From Propionibacteriaceae bacterium UBA6122 (lineage in GTDB: Bacteria; Actinomycetota; Actinomycetes; Propionibacteriales; Propionibacteriaceae), in the NCBI GenBank assembly GCA_002428365.1, contig DIVW01000011.1:8543-72542 (forward strand): a stretch of DNA of 64,000 bases. The letters are read 5' to 3'. The notes under the pieces were generated by a model that was not told where the DNA came from, did not search any database, and saw nothing but the letters and a program-made list of their open reading frames with translations. Positions 39,348-49,600 of this stretch are shown piece by piece (the first letter of the stretch is position 1; each line of letters opens with the position of its first letter). A program made the position numbers and the translations under genes.

Positions 39348-41066
39348 GATCAGCTGGGCCAGACACCACCCGCGAACCGAGTTGAAGAACGCCAGTCCCT
39401 CGGCCGCCGTCAGAGAAGTGATCGGCAGGTGGCGTTCGGCAACTCGTCCCGCAGCCAGCAGTTCGGCTCGCATCGTCCCGGCCAGCAGCCCCGCGGCGAC
39501 CGGCGGGGTGTACCAAGCGCCGTCCAGCTTGAGCGCCAGGTTGCCCAGGCAGCATTCGGTCAGCTCGGTGCCGTCATGGCAGATCACATCGAAAGCCCGC
39601 GGGTCGGCGAGGGCTCGCAGTCGGTCGTAGTGCGCCCGGTAGGTGGTCTTGTGGACGATCACCGGCTCCAGCCGAACCACGTCCAACGGCTCGGCGGCCA
39701 ACTGCAACACCACCGGCGCCCCGGACGGGGGAGCCGGTGCCACTTCAACCATTGGCGGCCCGTCTCCAGCCACCAGCCGGACCCGATGGTCTCCGTTAGC
39801 CGGGACGGCCCCGGCCAAGGCGGCCAACACCTCGTCGAGGTCGACGCTCAAGCCCAGGTCGGCGCAACTGGCCACCAGCCGGGCCAAATGGGCATCGCGG
39901 CGCTGCAACTCGCCGTCCACGCTGCGCATGGTTTCGATCGCCCGCAGCGGGGCGACCCCCAAGAAGCGGCCTTTGGTCGCCCATTCCGCCAACTCCTGGT
40001 CGGGGTCGGAATCGGCGACGATCCCGCTGCCCACCCCGCAAATCAGCTGGTCGTGGGCGAACTCCACCGTGCGAATTGGCACGTTGAAGGTGGCCTCGCC
40101 ACCCGGACGGATCACGCCGAGCGCGCCGCAATACCAACCGCGCGGGCTGGCCTCCAGCTCAGCGATCGCCGCCATCGCGGCAGCTTTGGGGGCCCCGGTC
40201 ACCGAGCCGCACGGAAACAGCGCCGCGAACAGCCCAGCCAAGGTGGTCTCGGCCGAAGTGCGTCCCGAAACGGTTGAGGTGAGCTGCCAAAGGGTGGGCA
40301 GCTGATGCAACTCGAAAAGGCGATCAACGACCACGGTGCCCGGCAGGCACACCCGGCCCAAATCGTTGCGCAGCAGATCGACGATCATCAGGTTCTCGGC
40401 GCGGTCCTTGGCACTGTTGAGCAACTCAGTCCCGGGACGCTCCGCCGGTGCGGTGCCCTTCATGGGCTGGGTGCGCACGTCGCGGCCACGGCGGTGGAAG
40501 AACAGCTCTGGGGAAATGCTGGCCACCCCAGCCAGCTCCGAGTACAGCAGGTAGCCGTCGGGCTGGGCGGCGGCCAAGCTGGCGAAGTAGGCGAAGAGGT
40601 CGAAGCTGACCGGACGCACCGCGCGCCAGCGGCTGGTGAGGTTCACCTGGTAGAAATCGCCGGCGGCGATCCGCTCCCGTACCTCCTCGATGGCGGCAGC
40701 CGGGGAGCGCCCCTTGGCCAATGCGTTCTCGGGCAACCAGTCCAAATCGGGCAGCTCGCCAGCGCTGACCGGCCACGGCTGGGGCTCGCTGGCGTAGACC
40801 TCGAAGTGGGCCAACACGCCTTCGGCTCCGCCGTCCAGCACCGGTTGGGCGGGGTCCCACACCTGACCGGCGCCGTAACTGAGCCCGCCGAGCACCCACG
40901 AGCCGGCCAAAGCGGCCTGCTCAGCGGCGTCGATGACCACTGGCACCTGCACCGCTTCGGTAGCGCGCAGCACTTGCGGCGCGGTGGTGAAGCAGAACCG
41001 CTGACGTCCATTGTTGGCCGTGGGTTGTTCGGGAAAATCGAAGGCGGCCCAGACCCGCGTCGTCAC
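39345..41066 (-). CDS. pabB: Aminodeoxychorismate synthase / lyase fusion (PabB-PabC)
   Basis: A 573-residue fusion for p-aminobenzoate, the folate precursor. Residues 1-345 are the chorismate-binding PabB part: FYQVNLTSRW, GTAPAERPG, SAKDRAENLMIVDLLRNDLGRV, FPCGSVTGAPKAAAM and GSGIVADSDPDQE. The C-terminal 220 residues are a PLP-fold 4-amino-4-deoxychorismate lyase (Lys in VIVHKTTYRAHYDRL; ELTECCLGNLAL). The amidotransferase PabA is not encoded nearby. The GTG start overlaps the stop of the preceding SDR gene as GTGA, so it is the last gene of a coupled three-gene operon. Confidence 0.92.
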   Translation of the reverse strand: MTTRVWAAFDFPEQPTANNGRQRFCFTTAPQVLRATEAVQVPVVIDAAEQAALAGSWVLGGLSYGAGQVWDPAQPVLDGGAEGVLAHFEVYASEPQPWPVSAGELPDLDWLPENALAKGRSPAAAIEEVRERIAAGDFYQVNLTSRWRAVRPVSFDLFAYFASLAAAQPDGYLLYSELAGVASISPELFFHRRGRDVRTQPMKGTAPAERPGTELLNSAKDRAENLMIVDLLRNDLGRVCLPGTVVVDRLFELHQLPTLWQLTSTVSGRTSAETTLAGLFAALFPCGSVTGAPKAAAMAAIAELEASPRGWYCGALGVIRPGGEATFNVPIRTVEFAHDQLICGVGSGIVADSDPDQELAEWATKGRFLGVAPLRAIETMRSVDGELQRRDAHLARLVASCADLGLSVDLDEVLAALAGAVPANGDHRVRLVAGDGPPMVEVAPAPPSGAPVVLQLAAEPLDVVRLEPVIVHKTTYRAHYDRLRALADPRAFDVICHDGTELTECCLGNLALKLDGAWYTPPVAAGLLAGTMRAELLAAGRVAERHLPITSLTAAEGLAFFNSVRGWCLAQLI

Positions 41067-41851
41067 CGCCGCCGGCCGACGAAGTGATCCATGGTGTGGT
41101 TGATGCCGAACAGGTCAAGCAGGACGTCGAAGGCCACCGGCGGCAAGATGCGCAGCGGCGGCACCAACCGCACCATTGGCGGCAGCACCAGTTGTTGGCG
41201 GCCAGCTTCAATCGCGTTGAGCACCTTCGCGGCCACCTTGGACGTTTCCAGAATGGGCAGCAGCAGTGGGAACTTGGTGCGCACCCCTTCGAACATGCCG
41301 GTGTTGATGTAGTACGGCGCCACCAACAGCGTGCGCACCCGGCTGCCGAAGGAGCGCAGCTCAGCGCGCAGGCTCTCGGTAAAACCGACCGCCCCAAATT
41401 TGCTGGCCGAATAGTCGGTCTGTTTGGCCACGCCCACTAGGCCTGCCGCGCTGGCGATGGTGACGACGACGCCCCGGTCACGCTCGAGCATGCCGGGCAG
41501 TACCGCGCGGGTGGTCCAGTAACCGGCCAAGGTGTTCACCTCGAAGGTGCGCCGGATCTGGGCTTCAGTGGCCTCCAGCAGGTACTTGCCGGTGACCACC
41601 CCGGCGTTGTTGATCAACACATCGACGTCCAGCTCAGCTGCGGCCGCAGCGACTGCATCGGCATCGGTGACGTCCACTTTCGCCCAGCTGCCACCAACCT
41701 GGTTGGCGGTGGTTTGGGCGGCGTCGCCATCCAGATCCCAGGCGATCACCGTTGCGCCACGCGCCGAGGCTTGGACGGCCAACTCGCGGCCGAGGCCACT
41801 GCCGGCGCCGGTGATCAGCACGGTCGATCCGGTCAGATTCAGCCCGTTCAT
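41063..41851 (-). CDS. Short-chain dehydrogenase/reductase
   Basis: A 262-residue classical SDR that uses NAD(P)H. The cofactor loop is TGAGSGLG, NNAG follows at LINNAGVV, and the catalytic Ser/Tyr/Lys lie in IASAAGLVG and YSASKFG. The hydrophobic C-terminal part (LVPPLRILPPVAFDVLLDLFG) is like membrane-associated retinol-dehydrogenase-type SDRs. It is coupled by ATGA to the aldehyde dehydrogenase before it and by GTGA to pabB-pabC after it. An alcohol-aldehyde-acid pair with the dehydrogenase is a reasonable guess; substrate unknown. Confidence 0.92.
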   Translation of the reverse strand: MNGLNLTGSTVLITGAGSGLGRELAVQASARGATVIAWDLDGDAAQTTANQVGGSWAKVDVTDADAVAAAAAELDVDVLINNAGVVTGKYLLEATEAQIRRTFEVNTLAGYWTTRAVLPGMLERDRGVVVTIASAAGLVGVAKQTDYSASKFGAVGFTESLRAELRSFGSRVRTLLVAPYYINTGMFEGVRTKFPLLLPILETSKVAAKVLNAIEAGRQQLVLPPMVRLVPPLRILPPVAFDVLLDLFGINHTMDHFVGRRR

Positions 41852-43338
41852 GGCAGTACTCGATTCATCACGCGGATTCCCATCGTCAGCACCTTCGCGA
41901 AAGTCTCATTGCTCACCCCGGGTGGCGGGGCGATCGGCAACAGGCGTTGCTCGGCGACCGTCTGCGTCTCGGTGTATTTCAGCAATCCCTGGCTGCCGTG
42001 CCGCCGGCCGACTCCTGATTCGCCCATCCCACCCATCGGGGCGGCATGCGAGCCGAAGGCAGGGGCGTAGCCGTCGTTGATGTTCACCATGCCGGTGCGC
42101 AGCCGTCCGGCCACCGATCGGCCCAGATGTGCCGACCAGATGCTGGCGTTCAGCCCGTAGCGAGAGTCATTGGCCGCCTCGACTGCGTCATCAATCGTAT
42201 CGACGCGATACACCGAGAGCACTGGGCCGAAAGTCTCCTCGCGGTAGACCTCCATCTCGGCGGTCACCCCGGTCAGCACCGTGGGTTCGTAGCAGTAGGG
42301 GCCCAGGTCGGGACGGGCCCGCCCGCCGGCCAGCACGGTGGCTCCCAAAGCCTGGGCATCTTGGACGTGGCTGGTCACGGTGGCCAACTGTTTGGCCGAA
42401 GACAGCGAGCCAATTTCGAACTCCCAGGAGTGGCCAACTCCAAGCCGCAAGGTGGCGGTGGCTGCCAGCAACTTGTCGATGAACTCGTTGTAGACACTGC
42501 GATGCACGTAGGCGCGTTCGATGCTGATGCAGAGCTGGCCGGTGTTGGCGAAGGCGGCTCTGGCGGTACCGATGGCGGCGGCGTCGAGGTCGGCATCAGG
42601 CAGCACCAGTAGGGGATTCTTGCCGCCCAGTTCGGCTGAGAAGCCCATCAATCGGTCGGCGCAGGCTTTGGCCAGGATCCGTCCGGTGGCGGTGGAGCCG
42701 GTGAACATCAGGTAGTCGGCCTCGGCCACCAGCACCGGGCCGAGTTCGGTGCCTGCACCAGGAAGCACGATGAACAGATCCTCAGGCAGGCCGGCTGCGG
42801 CGAACAACTCAGCCAACAGAATCGCGGTGTGCGGGGTTTGGGAGTCGGGCTTGAGCACCACCGCATTCCCGGCCAGCAGGGCCTGGGCGGCGTCGGTGGC
42901 TGGCAGTGTGAAGGGGTAGTTCCAGGGCGTGATGATGCCGACCACCCCAACCGGACGGTGATGCTCGAACGTGCGAGTGAGCACGGGGATCGCCCCAGCG
43001 CGGCGGGCTGGGCGCAACAGGGCTGGGGCGGCGTTGGCAAAGACCCGCAGCCCCCGGGCGGTGTCCATCACCTCCTCGAAGGCGCTGAGCCGGGCCTTGC
43101 CACTCTCGTCCTGAATGACATCGAGAATGCGGTCGGCATTGCTGAGGGTCAGGCTGGCCACCGTCGCGATGATGCGGGAGCGCTCCTTCACGGGCACTTC
43201 AGCCCAGCGAGCCTGTGCCCGGCGGGCCCGGGCAATGGCGGCTCTCGTGGTGGCCGCATCAGTGGCTTCCAGTTCGCCGTAGACGCTGCCGTCGAAGGGT
43301 CGATGGACCGTGATTCGCCTAGCGGTTGCCGTCTGCAT
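41848..43338 (-). CDS. Aldehyde dehydrogenase (succinate-semialdehyde type)
   Basis: A 496-residue NAD(P)-dependent aldehyde dehydrogenase. It shows ITPWNYPF, the cofactor FTGSTATGR loop, catalytic Glu in ELGGKNPLLVLPDADL and catalytic Cys in NTGQLCISIERAYV. The pattern is closest to mycobacterial GabD2-like succinate-semialdehyde dehydrogenases, but substrate assignment in this superfamily is uncertain. The ATG at 43338 has GAAGGG upstream; the longer frame to 43431 is not supported. First gene of the operon with the SDR and pabB-pabC. Confidence 0.92.
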   Translation of the reverse strand: MQTATARRITVHRPFDGSVYGELEATDAATTRAAIARARRAQARWAEVPVKERSRIIATVASLTLSNADRILDVIQDESGKARLSAFEEVMDTARGLRVFANAAPALLRPARRAGAIPVLTRTFEHHRPVGVVGIITPWNYPFTLPATDAAQALLAGNAVVLKPDSQTPHTAILLAELFAAAGLPEDLFIVLPGAGTELGPVLVAEADYLMFTGSTATGRILAKACADRLMGFSAELGGKNPLLVLPDADLDAAAIGTARAAFANTGQLCISIERAYVHRSVYNEFIDKLLAATATLRLGVGHSWEFEIGSLSSAKQLATVTSHVQDAQALGATVLAGGRARPDLGPYCYEPTVLTGVTAEMEVYREETFGPVLSVYRVDTIDDAVEAANDSRYGLNASIWSAHLGRSVAGRLRTGMVNINDGYAPAFGSHAAPMGGMGESGVGRRHGSQGLLKYTETQTVAEQRLLPIAPPPGVSNETFAKVLTMGIRVMNRVLP

Positions 43339-43445
43339 GGCAGCTATCCCTTCAGTGGGTTGACTCAGCGTAGTCGGAAGCTGGCGGGCTTTGGGTGGCT
43401 GTGGGGAACCTGTGTCACACCTGAGGATCACTATCTGAACAGGCT

Positions 43446-43520
43446 GTCCCCATTCAGGGTGACATTGGGGTTAATGTCACCCGCGTGGTGCATTAATGAG
43501 TCCCCACTAAGGGTGACAAT
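43446..43520. repeat. GTCCCCA...GGGTGACA repeat array with a perfect dyad
   Basis: Direct repeats at 43446-43466 and 43500-43520 share GTCCCCAYTMAGGGTGACA. Between them GGGTGACATT (43457-43466) is mirrored by AATGTCACCC (43473-43482) across GGGGTT, so three copies of one 10-mer lie in 75 bp. Confidence 0.65.
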
Positions 43521-43554
43521 AATCGCCTATTCCAACCCAAGCTGAGGATGGGAC

Positions 43555-43613
43555 CGGTAGTTAAAGCCCTAGTCAGCGGCAACTCGCGAGGATTTCCTTA
43601 GGGTTTTTAACCG
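43555..43613 (+). promoter_or_regulatory. Long imperfect inverted repeat before the giant gene
   Basis: CGGTAGTTAAAGCCCTA (43555-43571) can pair with TTAGGGTTTTTAACCG (43598-43613), with small bulges. It is upstream of the likely transcript start, so it may be a binding site or a leftover terminator. Confidence 0.4.
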
Positions 43614-43688
43614 TACGTACATTTTACCGGTACCATCTCTTTGGGATTCTTGGCGATGTGGCGTCGCCGCCCCAGTAAAGGGAACGAA

Positions 43689-46600
43689 ATGAACCGCAGT
43701 TCGACACTTTCCAAGCTTGTTCGTGGCAGCGCAGCCATGCTGGTTTCCCTCGCTCTCGGCTTCGGCTACCTCACCGTTGAGGCACTGCCAGCCCGGGCGG
43801 AGGGGGAGACGGTCACCATCAACGACGCGGGCTTTGCCGCCTGCCTCGCCGATGCGCTGACGGTTGCCGGCCCGACGTTCGAGGTGGCCGCGCTCAACGC
43901 GCTCAGCAGCCTCAACTGCAACAACCGCAGCATCGCCGACCTGGCCGGTGCGGAGAACCTCATCGGCGCGACCTCGCTCAGCTTCGCCAGCAACGCGATC
44001 CGCAGCGTCGCGCCCTTGGGAGCGTTGGAGAGCCTGGAGAGCCTCGACATCTCCGGCAACCATGTTGTCGACTTGCAGCCGCTGGCCGGGGCCTGGAGCT
44101 TGCTGACGCTGAATGCTCATGAACAGACTGCTGACTGGACCATTGCGCGTGATGTCGCCACCATCGTGCCGACGCGACTGCCTTACGGCGAATACCCGAG
44201 CACTCTGACTCCGAGCAGTTCGAACCTCACCATTGACGCCTTCGGTGGCGCGCTCTCCGCGGTGGCGGGTCAATACACAATCACCTTCGGCGGCAACGAG
44301 TACGGCATCGGTTGGGATTTTGACGGGGTGCTCACCACCAAGGTCATCTACCCGGCAGTGGACGTTCCGGACTCCAACTTCGCCGCTTGTTTGGCCGATG
44401 AACTCGGTCTCCCGCGGGGATCAGCATTCTCCAGCCCGATGCTGGCCGCTATCACTACCCTGAACTGCGACAACCGAGGCATCAGCGACTTGACCGGCGC
44501 CTACGCGCTCACCGGCGCCAGCTCGCTGAGCTTCGCAAACAACAACATCTACAGCGTCGAGCCGCTCAACACCGGCAACTTTGAAACGGCCACCCTCAAC
44601 ATCTCAGGCAACCACATCAGTGACCTGTCGCCGCTGAACCTTGAGTTTGCCGCGGGCCTCACCGCTACCGGTCAAACGGTGAGTTGGACGATTGCCCCGA
44701 ACGTCCCCACTGACATTCCGCTGAGGTGGTACAACGGTTGGTTGCCGTTGACGCTGATTAGCAGCTCCGAAGACCTGACTATCGCTGATGGCCAGGCCAC
44801 CGGGGTGAGCGTCGGCAGCTATTCGATCACCTTCAGCGTCGACCAGGACGGCCGCAACTTCGCTGGAGTGCTGGCCACCACAGTCGACGCTGGCGACGTG
44901 ACCGTGCCGGACGAGGGTTTGGCTGCTTGCCTGCGCGAGCGACTCAGCGTGAGTGGGAGCGTCTTTGGCAGCATCGAGCTGGCCGGTATCACGGGCACGC
45001 TGGACTGCTCCAGCCGCGCCATCGCTGACCTGACGGGTGCGGGGGCGCTCACCGGGATCAGCACGCTGAACCTGTCTTACAACGACTTGGAGGCCGCTGA
45101 CCTGACCTCGATCGGCACCCTGACCAACCTGGCCACGCTGAATCTGGCCGCCAACAAGCTCACCGGGGTGGCCGCACTTGCTGGCAACACCGGGTTGACC
45201 AGCCTGAATGTGTCGGCCAACAAGATCACCGACGTCAGCCCGCTCGCCGCGCTGAGCCTGACCACCCTGGACGCCACCGCGCAGAGCCTGAGTCAGACTG
45301 TCGAGGCGGCCACCGCTGCCGACCTGACCGTCAAGAACCTCGCCGGTGTGCTGCCCACTTTCGATCTACCCAGCGGGGTGACCATCGATGCTGGCCAGGT
45401 GACCGCAGCTGGCGGCATCTACGACATCCCCTTCACCTCGGGCACCGCGCCGGTGATCTACTCCGGCACGTTCACAGTGTCTTCGCACCTTGAAGTGACG
45501 TTCCAGGATCCGGCGTTCTCGGCCTGTGTGGCCGCCAGTCTCGACAAGCCAGCTTCGACGCCCACCTTCAGCAACCTCGACCTGGCCTACGTCCCTCACG
45601 TTGGGTGCGCGCGCCAGGCGGTCCGCTACCTCGGCGGTGCTGAGTATTTGACCGGCCTGGTCTCCCTGGACGTGAGTGGCAATGTCATCTCCGATGTCAC
45701 CCCGCTGGCCGGATTGAAGTGGCTCACCAGTCTCGACCTGACCGACAACAACCTCATCGACGTATCCGCCTTGAACGGGCTGGCCTCGGCGCTGCAGAAC
45801 CTCTCCCTTGGCGGGAACCAGATCTCGAGCATCTCTGCGCTCTCGGGGCTGACCGGTGTCACCAATCTGGACGTGTCGGACAATCGGCTGGCCAGCCTCA
45901 CCGGCATCGGCACGATGACGCAGCTACTCAGCCTGAAAGCCTCGGGCAACCAGCTGACTAGCCTGCCGTCGCTGCCAGGGACCTTCACCCGACTCAGGAC
46001 CATCGAGGTTGCCGACAACCAGCTCACCAGTCTGGCGCCGTTGGCTTCGCTACCCACTAGCAAGGTAAAGACCCTCGACATCTCCGGGAACCAGATCACT
46101 TCGATCACGACCGCAGCCAGGTTCACGCTGCTGGCCACCCTGAAGGCCGCCCGGAACAAGATCAGCGACGTGACACCGCTGGCGCCTCGAACGGGGCTAC
46201 TTAGCGTTGACCTCTCCGGCAACAGGATTTCCGACCTGGACGGGCTGGGTGGCCACAACCAGCTGATGTCGCTATACCTCTCGGGCAATGAGATCACCGA
46301 CGTCAGCGAACTGGCGACGCTGCCGATGCTCTCGGAGCTGCAGATCTATGACAACCAGATTGTTGACCTCAGCCCGGTTTCCGGACTGTCGAGCTTGCTG
46401 ACGCTCAACGCCCGGGGCCAGGCGCTGAGCCTGGGGGTGATTCCGCAGGTCGCTACGACCTTGCCGATGAAGGACCAAGCTGGCTCGACGCCAACGCTGG
46501 GCACCCTCCCGTCGGGAATCTCGGTGAGCGATAACAGCTTGGTCGCCGATGCTGAAGGTAGCTACGACCTCACCTTCGTCTCGGGCAATTACGACACGAA

Positions 46601-49600
46601 CGCCATCGAATACTCCGGCACAGTGAAGGTCACCTCGACCTACAACACCTTCACCGCGACGCCAACCCCAACGATCACCGGGACGCCGAAGGTCGATTCG
46701 ACTCTGACTGCGCACCCCGGCACCTGGAGCCCGGAGCCTACGTTCGGCTACCAGTGGAAGGCTGACGGTGCCGACATCAGCGGTGCGACGTCGTCCACCT
46801 TCAACGTGACCGCGGCCGAGGTTGGCAAGGCGATCACCGTCACCGTGACCGGCACCAAAGACACCTACGCGGCTACCCCGGTGACCTCGGCGGCGACCGA
46901 TGTGGTCGCCCAAGCCACCTTCACCTCGCCGTCCAAGGTGACTGTGACCGGTTGGTACACCCAAGGCGAGACCCTGGCGGCTTCGGCCACCTGGACGCCG
47001 ACGCCGGATTCGGTCAGCTACGTCTGGCTGCGCGATGACGTCGCGATCGACGGGGCGACCAGCGCCACCTACACCCTCACCGGCGAGGACGTGGGCCATG
47101 CGGTGGCTGCCCAGATCGCGGTCACCAAGGCCGGGTATGTCGCCGACGGGCTTACCTCGGCAGCCAAGACCGTGGCCGAGGGCGTCGCCTTCCCTGACTT
47201 GGTGCTGCGCAGCTGCGTCGCCAATGCGCTGGACAAGCAGGCGATCTACTACACCAATGCTGAGCTGGCCACACTGACCTCGTTGGATTGCTCCAACTTG
47301 GGCATCTACGACCTGGCCGGCATGGAGAATCTGACCGGGCTGACCTCGCTGAACCTGAGCTACAACCCGCTGACCGATCTCACCCCGCTGAGCACGCTGA
47401 CCGGGCTGACCTCGCTAAACATCGAGCACACCACGCTCACCGAGCTCGACGGTCTGGGGCAACTGGTGAACCTGACCAGTCTCGATGCGTCCGACAACGA
47501 GCTCACCGACATCTCCGCGGTGAGCACGCTGACCGGCCTGACCAGCCTTGAACTGGCCAACAACAAGCTCACCAGTCTGTCGGGGCTGTCGGCGCTGACC
47601 GGGCTGACCTCCCTGACCGCGTCGAACAACGCGATCGGTGATTTGACCCCGCTTGCCGGGCTCAGCGCGCTGGTCACCCCCGATGTCACCGGTCAAGTCC
47701 TGACGGTCACTGTTGAGGGCGACACCGCCACCAGCCTCACTATGAAAGACATTGCCGGCGTCCTGCCGTCCTACGTCCTGCCGAGTGGGGTTTCCATCGC
47801 CGACGGCAAGATCACCGCTGCTGCCGGGGTGTACTTCATCGACTTCGCGAATGTGGCCGCGCATGAGGGGGACCCTGCCTACTTCTCCGGCTTCATCCGC
47901 CTGGAGTCGCACATCGATGTGTCCATCTCCGACCTGGGCTTCGCCTCCTGCTTGGCGGCGAAGGTGGGACTGCCCGCTTCGACGACGACCTTCAGCAACA
48001 TCGACCTGGCCAACATCTACGACCTGTCCTGCGCCGACCGGACGATCTTCTCCATCGAGGGAGCGCAATACCTGACCAACATCGGGTATCTGGACTTCGA
48101 CGACAACTCGATCACCGACATCACGCCGTTGGCGAACCTGAAGACCACCCTGGCGAGTCTGAAGCTGCGCGGAAATGAGTTGGATTCCGTCGCCGCATTG
48201 GCAAACCACTCCGGCTTGCAGAACCTGTACATCAGCGGAAACCGCCTGAGCGATCTCACACCGCTGGCCTCGGCCGCCGATCTGCGCGTCGTTGAGGTGT
48301 CGGACAACTCTCTGACCACCCTGGACGGCCTGGGCAACCACGCGAACCTGCTCACCGTCACGGCATCTGGAAACGCGCTAACCAGCCTCGCCGCAGTGGC
48401 CACCCTGCCGCGGATCGTCACCCTTGATGTGTCGAACAACCAGCTGACCAGCGTCTCGGAGCTGTCGACCTCGACCGCGACCACTCGGCTGAAGACGCTG
48501 ACGATCGCTAGCAACCGGATTGCCTCGATCAGCACGCTGTCGCGCTTTACGAAGCTGGCCACGCTGCGCGCGGCGAACAATAAGATCAGCGATCTCACCC
48601 CGCTCACGGGACTGACTCAGTTGCTCGAAGTCGACCTCACCAACAACCAGGTGGCGAGCCTGGCCGGTCTTAGCGGCCACAACGTCTTGATCACCGCTCG
48701 GCTGTCGGGTAACCAGCTCACCGATGTCACCACCTTGGGCGATCTGCCCATCTTGGGCCTGGTCGAGCTCTACGACAACCGCATCGCCGATGTCTCGCCG
48801 CTGGCCGGTGTGATCAGCCGTTACGGTGTGGTCAACGCCACCAACCAGAGCGTGTCAATGGCCGCCGTGCCCCAGGTCGCCACCGCGATGGGGCTGAAGG
48901 ATCTGACCGGGGTGACGCCGACGGTGGGCACTCTGCCCGATGGTGTGAGTGTTGATTCCGGTGCGGTAAGCGTCCCGGCTGAGGGCAGCTACTCGGTGCC
49001 GTTCTCCAGCGGAGACCTCCTTGTCGATGGCAGCGCCTTCTCCGGCACCCTCACCGTGACTGCGGCCTACCACACCTTCGCCACGGCCACCCCGACGATT
49101 TCGGGAACCCCGAAGGTGGCCGCCACCCTGACCGCGCACACCGGCAGTTGGAATCCGGAGCCGGCCTTCGCTTACCAGTGGAAGGCTGACGGCGCCGACA
49201 TCACCGGTGCCACCGAGACCACCTTCACCCCGACTGCGGCCGAGCGCGGCAAGACGATCTCGGTGACGGTGACCGGAACCAAGGACACCTATGCCGCGGC
49301 GAGCGCGACCTCGGCAGAGACGTCCGTCGTTGCCGCTGGCACCTTCACCGCCCCGTCGCAGATCGGCGTCAGTGGCACCGTCGCCGTCGGCCAGATGTTG
49401 ACCGCCGATGCCGGCACCTGGACCCCGACGCCCGACAGTGTCAGCTACCAGTGGCTGCGGGACGGCTCCTCGATCACCGGCGCCACCGACTCCACCTACA
49501 CCCTGACCACCAGTGACGCGGGTAAGGCAGTGGCGGTGCAGGTGGTCGTGGCCAAGACCGGCTATCTCGACACTGTGGCCCGCTCCACCGCGACCACGGT

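Larger units (their letters stand above)
43339..43688. other. 350-bp divergent regulatory region of the giant LRR gene
   Basis: The only gene-free stretch over 300 bp in the window. It holds repeated GGGTGACAWT units with a perfect dyad (43446-43520), a long imperfect inverted repeat (43555-43613), and a possible promoter (TTAACC near 43607, TACCAT at 43631) for the giant gene. On the other strand it holds the promoter side of the aldehyde dehydrogenase gene. The DNA near 43590-43640 is clearly more AT-rich than its surroundings. Confidence 0.6.
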
